A stretch of 64,000 nt of DNA from Mytilus edulis (taxonomy: Eukaryota; Mollusca; Bivalvia; Mytilida; Mytilidae): positions 64,590,958 through 64,654,957 of the forward strand of contig NC_092357.1 in NCBI RefSeq assembly GCF_963676685.1, given 5' to 3'. Position numbers and translations under genes: made by a program. A model generated the notes under the pieces. That model saw only the letters and a program-made list of their open reading frames with translations. It was not told where the DNA came from and did not search any database. Below are positions 37,690 through 49,214 of this stretch, piece after piece (within the stretch, counting starts at the first letter, position 1; every line of letters starts with the position of its first letter).

Positions 37690-38226
37690 TTAAGGTGGCA
37701 CGTGGGTACAAAAATTTTAGCAAAAAATTAAACCTTTATTTTTTCATTACAAATTTAATTTATTACTATATTAGTTGTTACTTTGTTATTTGGTTTGGCC
37801 CCAGATGACTTTAAAAATTGAAAAAGCTCCAAATTATCTCCCTTTGGTGCAAAAATGCCATTTTTTGGCCTTAAATTTGAAATATCTTTTTTAACTCATC
37901 GGTGACCTATATTTTTTATTATTGTTTTCAAATGAGCTGTACATAAAGTAAATAATTGTAAAATTTAAGCGATTTCTTATATTAGGTTTTATTTTTATTT
38001 CGATATTTCCTCTTTTTCTCCTATTAGTTCAACAGAAAAAAAGAACATTAACAAAAATGTATGCTTCTTCCAGAGGCAGATTTTAGCTTAAATAAACGGT
38101 GACCCCATTTTTTTATTTCATTTTTCTTTTAACATGTTTAAGTATATGATAAAGTTCATGTATGAAAAAATATAGCGAAATCCTTTATTAGAAAAAAAAA
38201 ATCATTTATACCCAGGAGCCCCTTAA
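37690..38226. mobile_element. TTAA-flanked MITE (piggyBac-type by TSD)
   Basis: TTAA at 37690-37693 and 38223-38226 bound about 530 bp. The left terminus reads GGTGGCACGTGGGTACAAAA; the right, reverse-complemented, GGGGCTCCTGGGTATAAATG, with a shared CTGGGTA/GTGGGTA core. The interior is AT-rich and non-coding. The GG start after TTAA resembles the satellite insert (TTAAGGGTGC), but the rest of the termini differ, so it is a separate family. Confidence 0.75.
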
Positions 38227-38575
38227 GCTCTATTATGTCGTTTTGGTTAACAACCGAAAGTTTTAAAAGAAAATATGGAACACAAGTGCGTTTGAAATCT
38301 GGGATAAGATTGCCATATATACAATGCTAATATTCATTTATCTCAAAGAAGTATTAAAATCCGATAATAAACAAAGACTGTACCTTAACTTATCTGTGGT
38401 ATTTGCACGCCTATTAAATATTATGTGCATATACAATGTTACTAATATAATCTTTTAATCGGTAATCAGTGTATTTTGATTGTAACTCTATGTGTTATAC
38501 TTAATATTAATATTACAGTCTTTGTATATTAATAAACTCATCATGAATACATGTAACTGGATTGAAATTTTATAT

Positions 38576-38855
38576 AAGTGCAAGACGTGTGTTTCGTCTA
38601 CAACACACTCATCAGTGACACTCGACTACAAAAAGATTAAAAGGCCAAATAAATTTTAAGAACATTGAGAACCATACTTTCCTAAAGGTCTTGCAAATTA
38701 CATCTAAGTAAATATATTCCTGAGGTTGAAAAACCTCAGCATTCCAAAAATGCAAAGTTACGTTAACAGTTAATTTATAATTATGACCGTATCATTGATT
38801 ATATATTTCAACACATAAGTGCTGATTACTTGGCTGGTGATACCCTCGGGAAACT
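38576..38855 (-). repeat. Mussel interspersed repeat (GTAGACGAAAC type)
   Basis: Read on the minus strand, the segment contains CCCGAGGGTATCACCAGCCA near one end and CACTGATGAGTGTGTTGTAG, then ACGAAACACACGTCTTGCAC at the other. I recognise this order from Mytilus transcripts and genomes. It is a diverged copy with a shortened middle. No coding role is proposed. Confidence 0.7.
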
Positions 38856-39936
38856 CCTTTAAAGCCCGTTTTCTAGCTGTTGTGGCGTTTTTATTTCAAT
38901 GATTGTAATCAATGTATTACTAGAAATTTATTAAATCGGGAATTTCGTTTCCATAGATTACCGAAAACCTTAAAAAATTAAATTGGAAAAAGAAAACTTA
39001 TTTCAAACGGCATATCACATCCTAATTTGTACGTAATTGTTTACAGAGGCCGGACATTTGGATCCGTGTAAAATTATAAATCCTTGAGATAGACCAACTC
39101 CTAACGATTTTGGAAAATAATGGACGTAATCTATGTATACTGGTCAATTATTAATAAAGGGATTCTAACAAACGACCAAAAAAAATCTATTGAAATTGCC
39201 ATAGATATAAATTTATTGGGGTTTGAAAATTAGTTGTATATGTACACAATTAATTTCATACAATGTATACGTAGCACATACTAATTTTGAAGAAGATAAT
39301 GTGAACTTATCCTGGAAATTTAAAAATGATCCAAGTTAACTTGTCGATCCTTATTTGCTTTATATGTTTGGAATATTTATTGTCAAGCATTATCCTTTTC
39401 GTCGGAAAATATACACATATACAATTATAAGATCATATCTTAGACTTGGTGGCATCTGTGATGTATGCTGTACTGCACGTTCCGAAAAATAATACAACCT
39501 GCCCATAACTTTGTGACGATTAAAACAAATAAAAGAACTTGAACAAAGGTTATATAAATGTATCTATATGTACACATATAGTTATGTTTACATACAGATA
39601 TTTACAACAACTGAGTGATAAAGAAGGTTCCTACTCTTAGGACGATAGCGTTGTATCCAATTGATTGACGAAACGAAAACAAGGTAAGCATGGATTCGTT
39701 AAATCTAATATGACACTGGGAACGACTTTGATTATATAGGGGAGATCGATTAGTCCTCACCGTTTTCATTAAATCTCATTCATTTCAAGATAATCTTTCT
39801 TCCAACCAGAAGATTAAGTTTTAAAACCAGATGATGAAAATACTAACTATGCTAACAGTCATTATCTGTTCTTGAAAGTCAGTCCAAAAATTGAAAGGCC
39901 ATCACTTTCCCAAAGTGCCTGTAAGAATTTAAGAAT
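38856..39936. other. Intergenic, nothing recognised
   Basis: The sequence is AT-rich with no identifiable exon or element. Confidence 0.4.
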
Positions 39937-40065
39937 ATGACAGCAGTTGTCCGCTCGTTTGTGGTGTTTTAACATTTGATTTTGCCATTTAATCAGAGAC
40001 TTTTCGTTTTGAATTTTCCTTGGAGTTGAGTATGTTTGTGATTTTACTTTTTTATATTTCTTTTA
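39937..40065 (+). repeat. Mussel interspersed repeat fragment
   Basis: GACAGCAGTTGTCCGCTCGT, GATTTTGCCATTTAATCAGA, CTTTTCGTTTTGAATTTTCC and TTGGAGTTGAGTATGTTTGT occur in the order I remember from a dispersed Mytilus repeat. The class is unknown. Confidence 0.6.
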
Positions 40066-40540
40066 ATTTCGTGTTTGGTTTTTTACACATAATAAGTGTG
40101 ACTCGTAGATTATCACCGACCCATGAAAACAAATAACTGCAATACTCGTTATGCATTTGATTCATTCCAAGCATGATGACTAGTCACAATGCCAGTTAGG
40201 GTACGTTTCCAATGTTTGCTCCTGCAATAGAAACGTACATCGTTGAAATTTTCACCCTTCCACTGCCGTAAATTTAAAATTTTAAAAAGTCAGCACTTTA
40301 CATTGTGCTATCCTCGTTTTTCTAATCATCTAGTTGAATAGATTAACATAATTTGTATAAGCTCAATACAATTATTTAGTTTTCATTATCGTGGTTTTGG
40401 TTTATATTTGTATAAGCAATTGAAGTATATATTAAGCAAATGATGTACATTGATAAACATGATAATATTATCACGTCACCTGTAACTTGGCTCTAGATTA
40501 AGGTTTATCAACCATCGAACCACATATTAACATTCGTTAT

Positions 40541-40649
40541 AGATTATTACATGGCATTTTCCATATGGCCCTGGTATCAGCCCTAGACTCCCATATCAAG
40601 CCAGAGGGCTGATACCATGGACCATATGAAAAATGACATGTAATAATCT
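40541..40649. repeat. Strong foldback (about 45-bp arms)
   Basis: The left arm 40541-40584 starts AGATTATTACATGGCATTTT and ends GGTATCAGCCCT. The right arm 40605-40649 starts AGGGCTGATACC and ends ACATGTAATAATCT. Only about three mismatches and one gap separate the arms around a 20-bp loop. Confidence 0.9.
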
Positions 40650-41126
40650 ATTTATCACATATTTTTAAGCAAGAGAAAACAAATAGCTTACATTACATCA
40701 AAATGATTATGTTTGATATTTCATCAAAAATCAAAAAGATATTTAACAAAAAAAAATAAAAAAAATGTACTGTGTCACTGTGAGTTAAAAAAAAGTTCGT
40801 ATCACAGTAGGTAAACAACGTTTTGTGAAAAGTTTCAGAAATAATTAACAATAAATACATTAATTCTAAGAATTGCAAATATTAAACGACTTTAAAGTGT
40901 TACATTACAAATGTTTAAAAATGCTTAAGAAGAATCCTACATCGCTACTCATTCCAGTGTGGCGTCATATATTTTCTAAATTCTTTATGACTTCAAAATT
41001 TTACGGGAACTTTTGTGATTTTCACTGTTGATTTCTACTTTTTTTCTTCTACAGCAGATTCGTAACTTTCTAAATTTCTTTTCATTATGTTCAACTTGTT
41101 TACAAATAGTCCTTGATTGACTGGTT

Positions 41127-41219
41127 ACCGGAAGTTAAAACTCGGGGGCTTGATATGGATTTTGAGGGCTGATATCGATATCGGCCCCGAGGGCTGATAA
41201 TCAACCTTGACTTCCGGCT
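41127..41219. repeat. Second foldback with ACCGGAAGT arms
   Basis: ACCGGAAGTTAA at 41127 faces TTGACTTCCGGCT ending at 41219. The interior holds the palindromic GATATCGATATC and several GGGCTGAT motifs that also occur in the 40541 foldback. The two foldbacks may be the ends of one composite element of about 0.7 kb, both bordered by a TATCACATATTTT-like sequence (40654 and, reversed, about 41258). Confidence 0.7.
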
Positions 41220-41995
41220 ATTATTGGCCATGCAAAAACGTACATATCAGTACAAAATATGTGATAATTAACGTTATAACACCAAATCGTTACATGAGTG
41301 AAATATTATACAGGGCCTTAAAACGAAGCATCTCGATTGATTCTTTACTTCCTATATCAGTCTCTTGTTCCAATCAAAGTTTATATATTAGACTTTCTAT
41401 CAAAGCCACCATACGCAAATGCCGTATCATTACTAGTGATATGACTATCCGTCAAAGTTCAAAGACAATTAATCCTTCGGTCTTCAACAATGAGAAAAAC
41501 TCATACTTGTCCGGCCGATCTGTGAAAAAAAATCTCAAATAATGAGGAAAGCACCAAATTTTGCATAATTTTACATGTTTGTGTACTGAACAATATTATC
41601 TATGGACCCACCCTCAAAATTCAATATGTCGGCTTATTTCAAGTTGCTGCCTTACGTTCTAAAATATTTTCTAGTATTGCACAAAGCACAAAATTAACAT
41701 AATTGAATGACTTGGTGTACTTAGCAAGATTGTGTTTATATCTATCGTTGAAATACAAAATGGTGGCTATTTTCAAAATTTCATACATAAAGTAGTAGCT
41801 ACCCTAAAAAGCTGTAGTAATAGCTTTCATAACAAGCTGCACTATTTGTTGTCTTGGGTCACACATACAAGCTATGATTTGGGATTTATCTGCTAAGATA
41901 TTATTCAGTGCCATTCTTATTTATTGGGTCGCAATATTTTGCAATTTGAGATATTAAACTGTGGATTGAGAATCATCTAAACATATATCAGTGAA

Positions 41996-43008
41996 ATGGC
42001 AAGAATTGAGGACAACAAGGACAAGAAGATTGAAATGGCAGAAACTGAATCCCTTGAGGATATGGAAAAGACGCATTAACAGAAGACAGCTCAGAAATAA
42101 ATTACGATTAAACAATATATTGTACCAAGAATATTTAGCAGATAGTAAATCTAATGTTCAAAGAAAAGCTGAGATTTACCGCAACAAATAACAGAGCGAT
42201 GGGCGAATTGATAAAATACATGTTGGTCTCATTACGATTCAAGCTAAGCAGAAAAGGGCAATGAATATTAATAACGAACAGATGAGAGCAATATCTCAGC
42301 AACTTCAGCAGTCTGAAAACAGGATAGACAACAAGGCTAGTTATAATTGCTTGGCGGAATTGATGGTTCGACCAAAAAGATATTCAATGTTCTGGTGAGA
42401 CGAATGGGCAAGCTGACACGAACTTAGGAAGGAGGCACAGTTCATTTTAAAAGTGCATTTGAACAGTTGGGTACCTTATAACAACTGTCATCTTTGGACA
42501 ATCCAAATGAAGAAGTTGAAATTCCTGCAATGGACACACCATCTAATCCAAAATTTGACCTAAGCCAGTACAACGCAAGTTTACCAAAAGTACACAGCAA
42601 AATCCATGACTTGGGGGTTTACTCAATTGTAGTTCGCATGAACCATCAACCGCGCCAACTCTTTTGAAGCTGTCTTCACCTTGAGTCAAAAGTCCTATGT
42701 CAGGGTCCTTGGCCCTGCATGAGACAGTTCAAATTATTCAACAACAATCTCCATTTAAGAACATACTAAAAATTAGCAAAAGGCTTATGTGTTCTAATTT
42801 TTGGTTCATAGCAGCACACCATTACAGAAACAATGGGATGAAAGTGGACTATATCAATCACTTCAATTATGACAACCTCGTCAGCTCCTTGAGAGCTTTA
42901 ACAGGCTTTCCATAACAGCAAGCTGACTCCACTGACCGGTCCAGGAAAGGGCAGAAGAAACCAAAAGACTCATTTCCCTCTACATGTGAGCAAGCGTTTT
43001 TGTCACAG
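41996..43008 (+). pseudogene. Exon 1 region (decayed N-terminal coding)
   Basis: ATG at 41996 opens MARIEDNKDKKIEMAETESL, which ends at TAA 42077-42079. Coding-like stretches continue in shifting frames: NNEQMRAISQQLQQSENRID; STKKIFNVLVRRMGKLTRT; NPNEEVEIPAMDTPSNPKFD; ISKRLMCSNFWFIAAHHYRN; then TAA at 42913 and QQADSTDRSRKGQKKPKDSF. The last frame ends at CAG|GTAAAG (43008/43009) in phase 0, which matches the next exon. Linkage to the downstream exons rests on this phase and position; the domain is unrecognised. Confidence 0.55.
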
Positions 43009-43813
43009 GTAAAGTTCCTCACACATTGTAACTTGAATCCTCATTGTCACAGTTATCTCTCTTTCAACATTTTTATTGCATTAAAAAAAGTTTGTAACTA
43101 TATCTTATTGAAAGATTACATTTTGAGTGGCTTTGACCTTTACCTTATAATAAATCATAGGAAAACAACACATAAAAAATTGCACTTAAGCTCACCTGGA
43201 CTTAAGGTTTATTGAGCTAATGCCATCACTTGGCATCAATTACAGAGAATACGAGAATTGACCCGATAAATTCTGTATTAAGACAGTTGTATTACTCAAT
43301 TTATTTCACTTGACTGGGAGGAGTTTAGCCGTTTCGCTCACAATAAACCAATCCATCTATAGATAGGTGTTTTAGAATAAACTCATCAATGAAGTGTCCA
43401 GTTATTCTTTTGAAAATTCCTTTGATGACACTGATAGGTGATTAGAAATCAGTTATAATTATAACGGCAATCATCCTTATCAAACACATCTTAAAATAGA
43501 CTGTCCTTATGCAAATTAAAACGTAAGCTCCGCCGGATCAGTTGGAATAACAATGGTAATACACTGTGTAAGGAATTTATCCTGATTTTGTTATATTGCA
43601 TAGTATTATATTCAAATTCAATAATAGGATAATATCAACCAAATATATTAAAGATATTTAATCTAAAACTGTAAATTTGTTCAAATATTGGGACTATTTA
43701 AAGCAACTCAAATTATATTTTTTTTATTAGGTCAGTGGTATAAGGGAGATAATTTCAATTGACATGATTAACTTGTATATATATCTATGAATCTATTGCA
43801 TTTCTATTTTTAG
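43009..43813 (+). other. Intron 1 of the transposase-like pseudogene
   Basis: The intron starts GTAAAG and ends TTTTTAG. No repeat was recognised inside. Confidence 0.6.
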
Positions 43814-44504
43814 CAATCCAGTCAAAACAGTTATGAGTGCTGTGGCAAGTTGGAAAGTTTAAATCATTTTCTAAGTTTGTGTGGTGTTGCCAATGTCAAC
43901 ATACCAGTTTATACATGGGCCTCATATACAGATAAAACAAAAAAAGGGTACATTCAGAAGATAAAAGAAGTTTTTCAAGCTGTCGTGGATACTCTATTCA
44001 GGAATGAAACAGAAGTTGTTCTTCAAGATGTTTATTCATCAGTTAATGGGTGCAATATTCAACCAGCTGAAACTGAGACAGATTGTATAATAGTAGATGC
44101 TTTGACTGAATCTTATAGCAAAGCAGAGTCATGGCAATTGAAGAGACAGATATTATCAGTCTTGTCAACAACTTTGTCATTTCAAGGGATGTCTCAAAAG
44201 ATTCCTGGCATCACAGAGTATAGATATTACATCGCCAAAAAACACTCAGCAGTTTATGGATGTGCTTTACCTCCACCTATTACAGAGCATCACAGACAGA
44301 AAATGGACCCACACAAGCCTGATTCTTTTTTAGATTTTATAACATCATCCCACATCATAAAAGATTTGCCATTTGGTGAGAGAAAAATGAGATTGTCTAG
44401 TGGGAAAATTATTGAAACACCCAATGTGATACGATGCATGGCACCAGCTGCAATTATTCAGCAGTTCAAACAGTATTGTGCTGAAAATGAAGAGATACCA
44501 TTAG
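43814..44504 (+). pseudogene. Exon 2, conserved helical domain
   Basis: The acceptor TTTTTAG precedes CAATCCAGT, opening QSSQNSYECCGKLESLNHFL in phase 0. The frame is open for 230 codons to ATACCATTAG|GTGAGG, ending in phase 1. Conserved-looking blocks include AESWQLKRQILSVLSTTLSF, PGITEYRYYIAKKHS, DSFLDFITSSHIIKDLPFGE and ETPNVIRCMAPAAIIQQFKQ. There is no stop in this exon, which is the best preserved together with exon 5. Confidence 0.85.
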
Positions 44505-44887
44505 GTGAGGGTTTTTTTTAATACCTGTTTTTTTTTGCCATGACAGCTTGAATCACTTCATTGTTTTTGTAAATGTACCCATTTATATTATTTCATCTGT
44601 AAACAATGTATATGTTATCAATTTATCTAAAACTAGTATTTTAAAGTTCGTAACACAAAAAAGACTTAAAGAAATAATATAATCTCTCAAACTATCCATA
44701 GCCCTCAACTATTGTTACTTGATTGCTAAAAATAAAAATTATGCAAGAGACTCATTTTTAATTTAGAATAGTGAGTGAATCTTTAGTAAAAGATATGAAA
44801 AGCGATACAAATGATTTTTTATGCATCACATTTGTTTGTTGTGGGACATTCGTTTAATTTATATTATAAAACTCTATTACTTTTCAG

Positions 44888-44991
44888 GAGACAGTACAAT
44901 GTTTAAAATTCTAACTGAATGTACAGCAAATGTAAGAAAAGCTTTTGAAGGAATAGATTACTTTATTGCTGAAGGAGGAAGGGCTTTTCAG
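44888..44991 (+). pseudogene. Exon 3
   Basis: The exon lies between ACTTTTCAG and GTTAGT. Joined in phase 1 it reads GDSTMFKILTECTANVRKAF, then EGIDYFIAEGGRAFQ, and ends in phase 0. Both borders fit the neighbouring exons. Confidence 0.8.
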
Positions 44992-45537
44992 GTTAGTATA
45001 CCATAATCACATTACTTTGATTTCAATGCATGGACCTGTTATATTATAGTTGGGACTTATAAGCAATGATAATATGAAATATGGGATTAATGGACCCTGT
45101 TTAACATAGTTGGGACTAATAATATTAAACATTTGAACTACAACATACATGTTCATCATAATGACTGAGGAAATCGGTCCGTCCTCCTGTACAATTTTTA
45201 TATCCGCAAATTCTCTTAAATATAGTTGACAGAATTTTGTGAAATTTTAATTCCATCTTTTTCATCTTTTCAACTATTTTTTTGATAAATTGTTTTAGGG
45301 GTGTTCTAGTCATGGACTTTGTCTTTTTTTTAAAGAATACCCAATTGTTTTCACAGCTCCACCTATACTACTCATGGGAATTAATTGAAAACTTCTTAGG
45401 TTTTCATTCATATTCTTATATATTTTGATATTTAAAAACATTTTTGTTGGATAATTCTCACAAAATAACTTTCTTCTGCCTATCAATATCCAAATTTGCA
45501 GTCTGGCTTTGTTGATGGTTTTGCTTCATCTTTATAG

Positions 45538-45654
45538 GATATCTGTAATGTTGTACAAGAGTTGTGTCAAGTTGGTGCACTGACAGATCAAAGAGCAACG
45601 GATTATGCAGACATTGTTCAAGAATGTAAAAGATATTTGAAAACAGATTTCAAG
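45538..45654 (+). pseudogene. Exon 4
   Basis: The exon lies between TTTATAG and GTAAAA. It reads DICNVVQELCQVGALTDQRA, then TDYADIVQECKRYLKTDFK: 39 codons in phase 0-0. The pattern C...YLKTDFK leads into the Cys/His cluster of the next exon. Confidence 0.8.
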
Positions 45655-45783
45655 GTAAAAAAATATTAATCAACATTTTTAAAGAAATGATCGGGATATG
45701 TGTCAAAGCCCATAATTGAACCGCAGAAACTGTAAATATTAGAAATGTGCATAAATGTGAAAAATCAATGATATATATATATA

Positions 45784-45880
45784 TAACTCGTCTGAACATC
45801 AACCCAACAATGATAGATCTTTAAATTTGCTTTCGCAAATGTTTTGTTCTTTCTTGCTGGGATTCGAACCGATGTATGGC
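45784..45880 (-). mobile_element. tRNA-like SINE fragment in intron 4
   Basis: On the minus strand the box B GGTTCGAATCCC (45859-45870) is followed by AAAGAACAAAACATTTGCGA, then TTTAAAGATCTATCATTGTT and a GACGAGTTATAT tail. The tail agrees with the SINE at 34605-35080, in the opposite orientation. Confidence 0.7.
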
Positions 45881-46221
45881 TAAAGGGAATATAATAAAAT
45901 AATCACAAATTGCAATACAAACAAAAGATATCCAACTCCCGCCACATGTTCTCCAATATATGCAGCCTGCTAATAATGTATAGAACATACAAATATCAAT
46001 CAAACAAAAGGGAACAGCACCATGTCAAAGTATCTGAACATATTTTTATTTGTAAATTTTCCATTTTTGTTTCCGTTGAAGAAAAAGGTTTTTGAGAGTA
46101 CGCAAAATTGGAAGTGGCCATTTATAAACAGATGCCAAAAAATACCACACAACTCATCATAATCAAAAGGGTAAAAATGCTTATACAATGGCATGTAACT
46201 GCATTTATGAAATAATTTATG

Positions 46222-46242
46222 ATATATATATATATATATATT
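46222..46242. repeat. (AT)n microsatellite
   Basis: About ten AT dinucleotides lie in intron 4. A shorter run occurs at 45770-45785. Confidence 0.9.
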
Positions 46243-46446
46243 AATACATTTTTTACGTGGATCAACATTGCATTACATTTTTGATTGAGTTCGTGTTTTG
46301 TGATTTCTTCTTAACTATTATAATGAGTTTAGACAGATTAGATAAATCAGTAATGGCTTCATAAAAACATGAAAAAGGGACAAATATTACCTTTATATAC
46401 TTCACAAGCATTTGTCAAGGTATGAAAAAAAAAAATTGTATTTCAG

Positions 46447-47229
46447 GTTCACATTTCTGAACTGGCAACTGTTCCTGATCATTGCAGAATATTTGCACTT
46501 TGCGACAAAGAAGAAGCATTTAGTTGCTTATGTGGTCATAATCATGAAATGGTTTGCTGCAACTGTGAGCAAATTTCTGAATTGCTGTCATCATTAAATA
46601 GCTTGATTGCTAACAGTGATCTGAATGAAAAAGAAGACTGCAGGGATGAATACCAATACAAACTATCCCAGGCTCAAACCAATATTTTCAGCTGGAAGAC
46701 ACATATTATAAGAACTTGCCATCAAGAGAAAGCCAAAACAGAAATAATGAACACCATGGGTCCAAATGACATTTTGATAGTTCTTGATTGGGCGATGAAG
46801 TTCCTCCCACGAAGGTACAGAGAAGACCAGAGCAATTGGTTTGCTAAACGAGGTCTTTCTTGGCATATAGGTGTAGCTTTTCGTCGAAGAAATGTTATTG
46901 AAAGTTTAGCTTTCAACCATATTTTCAATGGTCAAATACCACAAGACTCGTATGCAACATCTGCAGTCATCCTTGATATAGTCAATGACCTGAAAGAACA
47001 AGACAACAGCATAGACAAAATCCATCTATGGTCAGACAATGCTGGCTGTTACAAAAGCTCAGAGACAATATATGCTTTATATTGTAGCAAGTTTGTAACT
47101 TCATATGACTTCTGTGAAGCACAGAGTGGAAAGGGAGCATGTGACCGTACAGCAGCAATGCTGAAATCAAGCATAAGGAGATACATTAACCAAGGGAATG
47201 ATGTCTTGACAGCAACACAGATGAAAGAA
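46447..47229 (+). pseudogene. Exon 5, Cys/His cluster and RNase-H-like segment
   Basis: The exon runs for 261 codons from TATTTCAG to GTAAGT, without a stop. It opens with VHISELATVPDHCRIFALCD, then CLCGHNHEMVCCNCEQ, a likely zinc-binding cluster. A helical segment follows, then NDILIVLDWAMKFLP (Asp codon 46786-46788), SNWFAKRGLSWHI, KIHLWSDNAGCY (Asp codon 47035-47037), and GKGACDRTAAMLKSSIRRYI. Aspartates after a hydrophobic beta strand, and the DNAGCY motif, are what one expects of a DDE/DDD transposase core. The third acidic residue is not certain; candidates are in DFCEAQSGKGACDR. Confidence 0.85.
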
Positions 47230-47919
47230 GTAAGTAAATGTCTACATAACATGTCATTGCATAACATTGCATTACAGTGCATTACATTGCAGTGTATTTT
47301 ACTTATTTTGTAAAACATTGTTTCTACGAGTGAATGAATTACACAATAAGTATGCCAAGCCTACAATCACTTGAAAGCTTTGGTTTCTAGTAGTTTATAT
47401 GAAACAGGAAATCTTATACGCAGCTGTTCAAATATGATTGGATCTGTTAAAATATTATTTGCAATGTTAGACTTTAACCCTAATAATCAGTGTGGTTTCA
47501 TCATAATTTGTAAAGATGTGCATGGTCTTATTTGATTATCATGTAACATGTGGACTGGAAGTATCATATCTATAGTTAAATATCATTCTGTTATCTTCAC
47601 TCTAATGCAATGTCTACATTATTTTTTTAAAATACAAGGTCATGAACTCTGTATGCATGATTTCTACAACAGCATCAACCTTGTATATATATACTGTTAT
47701 ATTGTTGACATAATTTAATTAGAACTGTTAACAAATTTTAGTTCACCTATTACACTTTTTTTTATTAAATCTCCATACATGTATTATAAGAATATTATTT
47801 AACTTCAGTCTGACAGGTTGTGTTGCTTCACAAAAATAGCTTTAGTTTGTCATATCTAGATTTTTATTTGTAGCTGGAACTTTACTAATTTCTTGTTTTA
47901 ACATTTTGTTTCAAATAAT

Positions 47920-48425
47920 TATACCCCCGCTTTAAAAAAGGGGGGTATACTCTTATACCCCCGCTTTAAAAAAGGGGGGTTTTACTGTTTTACCTCTGTC
48001 TGTCTGTCAGTCCGTCCGTCAGTCAGTCCGTCCCATGAATATTTTTCGTCACATTTTTCTCAGGAACTACAATACAAGGATTTCTGAAATTTGGTTTTAG
48101 GGTTTATCTAAGTCAGCTATACCGTGTGATGCGTTTTCAGATTGATCACTTGACAACTTCCTGTTTACCGAACACTTGTATGATTTTACACATGATAGCC
48201 AAGTTGAAAATTTTCGTCACACTTTTCTCAGGAACTACAATACAAGGATTTCTGAAATTTGGTTTCAGGATTTATATAAGTCAGCTATACCGTGTGATGC
48301 GTTTTCAGATTCATCACTCGACAACTGCCTGTTTACCGAACACTTGTATATTTTTACACCATTTATATTATCCACTTGCGGCAGGGGTATCATCAGTGAG
48401 CAGTAGATCGCAGTTTCACTTGTTG
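47920..48425 (+). repeat. Mollusc repeat with internal duplication, in intron 5
   Basis: TATACCCCCGCTTT plus an A/G run occurs twice at 47920-47978. CTGTCTGTCAGTCCGTCCGT follows. Then a block of about 170 bp (TTTTCTCAGGAACTACAATA ... TTTACCGAACACTTGTAT) occurs twice, near 48052-48182 and 48222-48350. The end reads CACTTGCGGCAGGGGTATCA. I recall this sequence as widespread in mussel genomes. Confidence 0.8.
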
Positions 48426-48489
48426 TATTTGGTTATATAAGTGCACAACACAATTTGGTTAACTTATTTTATTCAATTTTATATTGTAG

Positions 48490-48662
48490 GCAATAGAAAA
48501 AACATCCAAAAAAGTGCGCTATGTAGTTAAAACTAGTTGAAACTGACACTAGTGCTACACATCCTCACCAGAAAGTTCAAATTCCATCTATATCAGCCAT
48601 GAATAACTTTGAGTTTGTTGAAAATGGTGTAAAAGTCTGGAAACACTACAAGCTTGGAGCAG
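48490..48662 (+). pseudogene. Exon 6 with stop and frameshift
   Basis: After ATTGTAG the phase-0 frame reads AIEKTSKKVRYVVKTS and meets TGA at 48538-48540. Moving by one base restores VETDTSATHPHQ, then SISAMNNFEFVENGVKVWKH and YKLGAG up to GCAG|GTAATT, whose phase matches exon 7. A single-base insertion is the simplest explanation. Confidence 0.8.
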
Positions 48663-49214
48663 GTAATTTAGAATTGAATAAGTGCCAAAGTAACACAGTC
48701 CCATAAAAAAATCTTGGGGAATGAGGCTAGGTTCAATATTGAAGTATTTATGTTAAGTGTGCCTTTTCATCCTCTGCTTTTTGTAGTAGGTGGTTTAAAG
48801 TAAAGGGACTGTAGTTGTGTCCTTAAAATAAATGGGAACAACCTTAGGTGTTGCAGGAAAATAAGCAGATCCTGATTCTTGCCAGATTTTATCCTGCATT
48901 TAATTTGATAATTTTTTTTTCTAATCCAATCATTGGAGTTGCTATGAAATCAATATGACTTAAACACGTTCCACAATTAGGACCGCAAATTGAACTGTGA
49001 TGTTAACAGTAATTGGTCATAACCATTCATTCACGACAGGAGCAGGATACAAAGAGACCACATTGTCATCTACTACACATATACTACTTCATATTATCTG
49101 TACACCTGTATTAGTATAGTTTAAAGGTTGATAGTAGAATATAATTGTCTGTATAATGTGTATCTTTTATCAATTTTTTAGGCCTTTTTGCATTTTTTGC
49201 TTTATCCTTTGCAG

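Noticed and set aside
40202..40240. Small hairpin GTACGTTTC / GAAACGTAC
   Set aside because: A 9-bp stem can arise by chance in a window of this size and nothing nearby supports a function.
46663..47318. Minus-strand frames opposite exon 5
   Set aside because: They are shadows of the well-supported plus-strand exon.
48126..48440. 104- and 76-codon frames in intron 5
   Set aside because: They lie wholly in the duplicated mollusc repeat and repeat the same phrase twice.
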